Source of the DNA: CALSMU01 sp965230225
GTDB taxonomy: Bacteria > Bacteroidota > Bacteroidia > Flavobacteriales_D > Parvicellaceae
Direction of reading: 5' to 3'
DNA length: 64,000 bases
Assembly (NCBI GenBank): GCA_965230225.1
Contig: CBDDKM010000002.1
Span: forward strand, 248,001-312,000
Shown: in pieces, positions 61,111 through 64,000 of the stretch
How positions within the stretch are numbered: the stretch's first letter is position 1
Layout: each line of letters begins with the position of its first letter
Notes under the pieces: generated by a model
What the model was told of the DNA's origin: nothing
What the model saw: the letters and a program-made list of their open reading frames with translations, nothing else
The model's database searches: none
Program-made: the position numbers and the translations under genes

Positions 61111-61485
61111 CTACCTGCTTAAAACAAAATGATGAATATGAACAGTACTGGTTGGCGTTCTCTGCCTCTTACCTTGTATCAAAAGTTTACCTTCTTCAAA
61201 TTTGTATCGACATTGAATCACGTTAGTAGAACGAGACTCAAAGAGAGTAAGCTTTAGACTATCCTTTCCAATCAATTTCCACTCACCATCTTGAATTTCA
61301 TTTCCCACTCCAATCTTCAGGAAACCAAGGTCATTGAACTCGATAAAAGCACTATCACCTTCCTTCACATATTCCTTTGTGTTATCAGAAAACCGTTCAA
61401 TTTTCCATCTCCCTTCAAATGTATTCTCCTGGGAACAAGAAAAGGCAGTAAAGAGTATTATCGTCACAAAAATTAGATTCTTCAT
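61111..61485 (-). CDS. Lipocalin-like lipoprotein
   Basis: 124 aa. Lipobox ILFTAFSCSQE, then a small beta-barrel-like domain: FEGRWKIERFSDNTKEYVKEGDSAFIEFNDLGFLKIG ... GEWKLIGKDSLKLTLFESRS. Similar small lipoproteins bear the lipocalin-like fold in Bacteroidota. It is 15 bp downstream of the 123-aa gene on the same strand. Confidence 0.6.
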   Translation of the reverse strand: MKNLIFVTIILFTAFSCSQENTFEGRWKIERFSDNTKEYVKEGDSAFIEFNDLGFLKIGVGNEIQDGEWKLIGKDSLKLTLFESRSTNVIQCRYKFEEGKLLIQGKRQRTPTSTVHIHHFVLSR

Positions 61486-61500
61486 TGTATTGTTTTTTTT

Positions 61501-61872
61501 TTATTGGTTAAACATTCCTGCTAGTTTGTACATCACCACATTCCCATTTTCATCCATCAGGGAGAGTTCACCGCCACGTTCATCTGCGATCAGGTCTAAC
61601 AGCCATACTCTGCCATGAATCTGGACTTCTGTGGACATGTTTTGGGGTTCCTGTTCTCCAACATTGAACTGCTGCTGATCTATCCAGAGATTGCCGCTTT
61701 TGTAGTGAATGAATTCCTTCCGACGATCAGAAAGGTTGGATGAGTAGATTACATTTAAGTTTTCACCTTCTAGGATTCTTACCTCTACTCTATCTACTAG
61801 GTAGTAGGTGGTGTCTTGTGCTTTAGTGTTCCATGCCATGTAGAGGAACGCCATTAGGATTGTGTACTTCAT
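61501..61872 (-). CDS. Exported protein of unknown function
   Basis: 123 aa with a hydrophobic N-terminus (YTILMAFLYMAWNTKAQ) predicted as a signal peptide. The remainder is beta-rich (YYLVDRVEVRILEGENLNVIYSSNLSDRRKEFIHYKSGNLWIDQQQFNVGEQEPQNMSTEVQIHG). No family recognised. It is probably co-transcribed with the lipocalin-like lipoprotein downstream. Confidence 0.55.
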   Translation of the reverse strand: MKYTILMAFLYMAWNTKAQDTTYYLVDRVEVRILEGENLNVIYSSNLSDRRKEFIHYKSGNLWIDQQQFNVGEQEPQNMSTEVQIHGRVWLLDLIADERGGELSLMDENGNVVMYKLAGMFNQ

Positions 61873-61967
61873 ATTTATTGATTTTTAGTTTACAATTTTA
61901 AGTATTTATTTCTCAACACGGACATATATGCCGATTATTTAAGCTGCTGTAATACCACCTTTGTTAG

Positions 61968-62192
61968 GTGATCAATCAAACTACATTCAAAAGAATAGCG
62001 GAAATCCTAAATCAGGAATACCCCAAACACTTCAACTCCAAATTGGCTTTTGCTGGTGCTGCAGATGTAGACGAGAAAACAATCAGACGTATTCTGAAAG
62101 GTGAACAGAACATTTCTCTTGATTTGCTTATCCAAATCTGTAAAGTACTAGAGCTACAACCATCTGAACTACTTGCCAAAGCAGGTGTTTGA
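61968..62192 (+). CDS. XRE-type HTH regulator
   Basis: 74 aa from a GTG start. HTH: FNSKLAFAGAADVDEKTIRRILKGEQNISLDLLIQICKVLELQPSELLAKAG, the standard XRE order. Small regulators of this kind govern toxin-antitoxin or mobile element genes. It is alone, divergent from the 123-aa gene and convergent with the Rhs immunity gene. Confidence 0.75.
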   Translation: MINQTTFKRIAEILNQEYPKHFNSKLAFAGAADVDEKTIRRILKGEQNISLDLLIQICKVLELQPSELLAKAGV

Positions 62193-62233
62193 TCTTATTA
62201 TAAATGTTGTATTGTAGAAAAGGTACAGGAAAG

Positions 62234-62281
62234 AAAAAACCCGCTCTAAGAACGGGCTTTAGTTTTATTTTTGATTTGGTT
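62234..62281. repeat. 48-bp terminator segment shared with 48993-49040
   Basis: Identical to 48993-49040, including the CCCG...CGGG hairpin and A/T tracts. It ends the second toxin-immunity cassette as it does the first, marking a common downstream boundary. Confidence 0.85.
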
Positions 62282-62296
62282 GGTTGATCATTTTAA

Positions 62297-62503
62297 TTAC
62301 TTAAACCTCCACAAACTTGGCTTTTCCTCTAAATCAATAGATTGGTCCTTCCAAATTAATGTATACAATGGTTCTTCGGGAAAATCATTCAATCTTAATG
62401 ACAGAGTTTGATTTTCAACCTTTGCGTAATAATACCCTTTTCGATCTGGATGGACCAACCATTCCAATTCGGTTACTGTTAAGTCTTCAATTCTATTAAT
62501 CAT
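62297..62503 (-). CDS. Candidate immunity protein of the second Rhs toxin
   Basis: 68 aa, overlapping the Rhs stop by 8 bp (62496-62503), so translationally coupled. Sequence begins MINRIEDLTVTELEWLVHPDRKGYYYAKV and is acidic toward the end. No family recognised. Position and coupling fit a toxin-immunity pair. Confidence 0.6.
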   Translation of the reverse strand: MINRIEDLTVTELEWLVHPDRKGYYYAKVENQTLSLRLNDFPEEPLYTLIWKDQSIDLEEKPSLWRFK

Positions 62504-64000
62504 TATTTATCCCAAATTTTTTGTTTACTTCCTTATTCGTTTTCTTTCCAACATTGATAATCTTCTCCCACAATGCTGCCCCTTGATATCCTTGCTCAGA
62601 ATATTTATTCACATAGAATTCAAAATCTAAAATTGGTCGATCAACATCCAATTTAGCGGCTGTTTCTCTATCCGCCATTAAATCCCTTGCTTGTTGTTTA
62701 TATAGGTTTCTTTGTCTATTTATTTTTCTAGCATTTAATTCGGTTGGAGCAACATCAGTATTCATTTTATTAACTTTTTCATTATACCACTGTCTCACCT
62801 CCAAGTTACTCATAGAACCATTTTTCGGTCTATTCCTTGAATTAAATAACTTATTGAATCCTCCTTTTATGAAGTTAGTAAATTTTCCAAAAGTGGAAAC
62901 ACTTGCGGTTGATTTTATCTCAACAGCTCTAAGGTTAATAGTTCCTGACAAACTTCCGACTGTCACAGTAATATCTGCCCAAGCTTCAGCATCGCCACCA
63001 AACGCCTTGCTTAACATAACCCCAGTTGACAATGTATTAGAAGCTTGTCCAAATGTTACTATATCAGCTGCATACATCTCTGGGTTTTCCATTGCTGTTG
63101 GCATGTTCGCTACCCCTTCAATCAATGCTTTTCCAGTAGCATGGTCTTTTATTCTTCTAATATAATCTCCTCCCCAATTGTTTCCATAACCAGAAGCATC
63201 AAGTTGCTTTGAAGCCATAACAACAGGGTTATAAGTCCCTATTGCCCATTCCAAACCACCCAATATTGTTTCTGGTGGTGGCTTTATAGCATCAGCTCCA
63301 CTAGGATCAGCCCAATATATAGGGTTATTATCAAAAGCACTATAAGGACTAAAATGATGATGGGTTACAGGGTCCAAACTCAGCCATCTACCCAACCTTG
63401 GGTCATACTGTCTAAATTCTGTAGTATAAGAATTTCCATTCCCCTTCACTTCATCATCTTTCTCCATACCATTGAACCCATATCTATAACCTTCTTCATT
63501 TCCGCTTCTATTATCCATTACCATTCCGAATGGGTAGTAATCAGAGTAAGACTGTACATCTGGTTCGTAGTAATCTACAATAGCATCTGTACCTGTAATA
63601 AGCTCATAGTCTCCTGCTGATGGTGTATAGTAGTACACATCTAATCCAGAGTCGTAAGAGTAATCTTCTGCTGTTCCACCTACATAGCTGTACTTTTTGG
63701 TGTCCATAGCTAGTTTCTTATCAGACACTACTGCTAATACATTTCCTAAGTGGTTTGATAGCTCGTACTTCTTGTTCCCCACTTCTCTCTGGTAGAATCC
63801 AAAGTCTTCTTCGGTTCCTTCGTCAGTTTCGGTAATGTCATAATCGTCAAACCACCCATCAGAAGTGTAACTACTTACTTCCATTCTACGGTAATAAATC
63901 ATCTCATCGTGGTCTTTTAACCCTTCTCTACTACTTCCGTAAATTGGATGATCCATCAGTTTAGTGGTTTCTTTAATGTCTCCTGCTGCTACTTCTTCGT
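62496..64000 (-). CDS. Rhs-family protein, 3' part with polymorphic toxin tip (start outside window)
   Basis: At least 500 aa; the frame runs off the right edge. The left ~235 visible residues are Rhs core nearly identical to the displaced module at 49863. The tip after YWADPSGAD differs: ~250 residues with a hydrophobic middle and a C-terminal domain SMSNLEVRQWYNEKVNKMNTDVAPTELNARKINRQRNLYKQQARDLMADRETAAKLDVDRPILDFEFYVNKYSEQGYQGAALWEKII. That ARDLMADR...G..G.ALWE pattern recurs at the ends of Rhs and LXG toxins, but I cannot assign its activity. A tiny overlapping immunity gene follows. Confidence 0.85.
   Translation of the reverse strand, partial: EEVAAGDIKETTKLMDHPIYGSSREGLKDHDEMIYYRRMEVSSYTSDGWFDDYDITETDEGTEEDFGFYQREVGNKKYELSNHLGNVLAVVSDKKLAMDTKKYSYVGGTAEDYSYDSGLDVYYYTPSAGDYELITGTDAIVDYYEPDVQSYSDYYPFGMVMDNRSGNEEGYRYGFNGMEKDDEVKGNGNSYTTEFRQYDPRLGRWLSLDPVTHHHFSPYSAFDNNPIYWADPSGADAIKPPPETILGGLEWAIGTYNPVVMASKQLDASGYGNNWGGDYIRRIKDHATGKALIEGVANMPTAMENPEMYAADIVTFGQASNTLSTGVMLSKAFGGDAEAWADITVTVGSLSGTINLRAVEIKSTASVSTFGKFTNFIKGGFNKLFNSRNRPKNGSMSNLEVRQWYNEKVNKMNTDVAPTELNARKINRQRNLYKQQARDLMADRETAAKLDVDRPILDFEFYVNKYSEQGYQGAALWEKIINVGKKTNKEVNKKFGINND
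63291..64000 (-). repeat. Rhs core segment shared with 50703-51412
   Basis: Partner of the 710-bp repeat at 50703-51412; the alignment reaches the window edge, so the homology may extend further right. Confidence 0.85.

Overview
The window comes from a Bacteroidota chromosome, most likely a marine or aquatic member of the Flavobacteriales. The signs are a GldH gliding lipoprotein, several proteins with type IX secretion (T9SS) C-terminal sorting domains, many short exported lipoproteins, low GC, and repeated TAnnTTTG promoter elements (often with an upstream TTTG) typical of the Bacteroidota primary sigma factor. No rRNA operon or CRISPR array is visible. Both ends cut genes: an OmpA-like C-terminus on the left and an Rhs-family gene on the right.

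Region 1 (1-36.9 kb) is mostly core genome. It holds cvpA-like, DNA polymerase III delta', ricT/yaaT and gldH; then, on the minus strand, a run of YfiR-like, TPR, HAMP-SpoIIE phosphatase, NfeD-like, flotillin and a large beta-propeller/adenylate cyclase/HD receptor. Next come ferritin with a lysine-rich exported protein, a fused oligopeptide ABC ATPase, inorganic pyrophosphatase, a VWA protein, the site-2 protease RseP, DNA polymerase I, an M28 glutaminyl-cyclase-like peptidase, a DMT transporter, an HMA metal-binding lipoprotein, a peptide-binding lipoprotein, methylmalonyl-CoA epimerase and a HAD phosphatase.

Region 2 (37-46 kb) starts at a CAU-anticodon tRNA. Around it are broken tRNA pieces, a 2 x 140-bp tandem duplication of its 3' end and terminator, and small palindromes sitting inside the broken copies. 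Then come an RNase Z-like metallo-hydrolase, a YjdI-like 4Fe-4S protein, two paralogous large T9SS-secreted proteins and a TPR/HTH regulator.

Region 3 (46-64 kb) is an accessory island. It contains an IS1-family transposase in a single frame; a displaced Rhs 3' module whose C-terminal domain has His and Cys motifs like a caspase-clan peptidase, followed by a lipoprotein (candidate immunity); a pair of overlapping tyrosine recombinases, one with degenerate catalytic residues; an AAA ATPase fused to a SAM methyltransferase, driven by a textbook promoter and abutting a third, catalytic-domain-only recombinase; a HEPN-like protein; an HNH protein; a RepL-like winged-helix protein preceded by two AGGTC-N6-GACCT inverted repeats; an unrecognised 525-aa protein; and finally a second Rhs module with a different toxin and a tiny overlapping immunity candidate. 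The two Rhs modules share about 710 bp without net indels before the variable tips and the same 48-bp terminator segment after their immunity genes, so they look like exchangeable toxin-immunity cassettes.

The best candidates for something undescribed are the ATPase-methyltransferase fusion carried among recombinases, the Rhs tip with protease-like motifs together with its cassette exchange, and the YfiR/SpoIIE/flotillin/cyclase operon.
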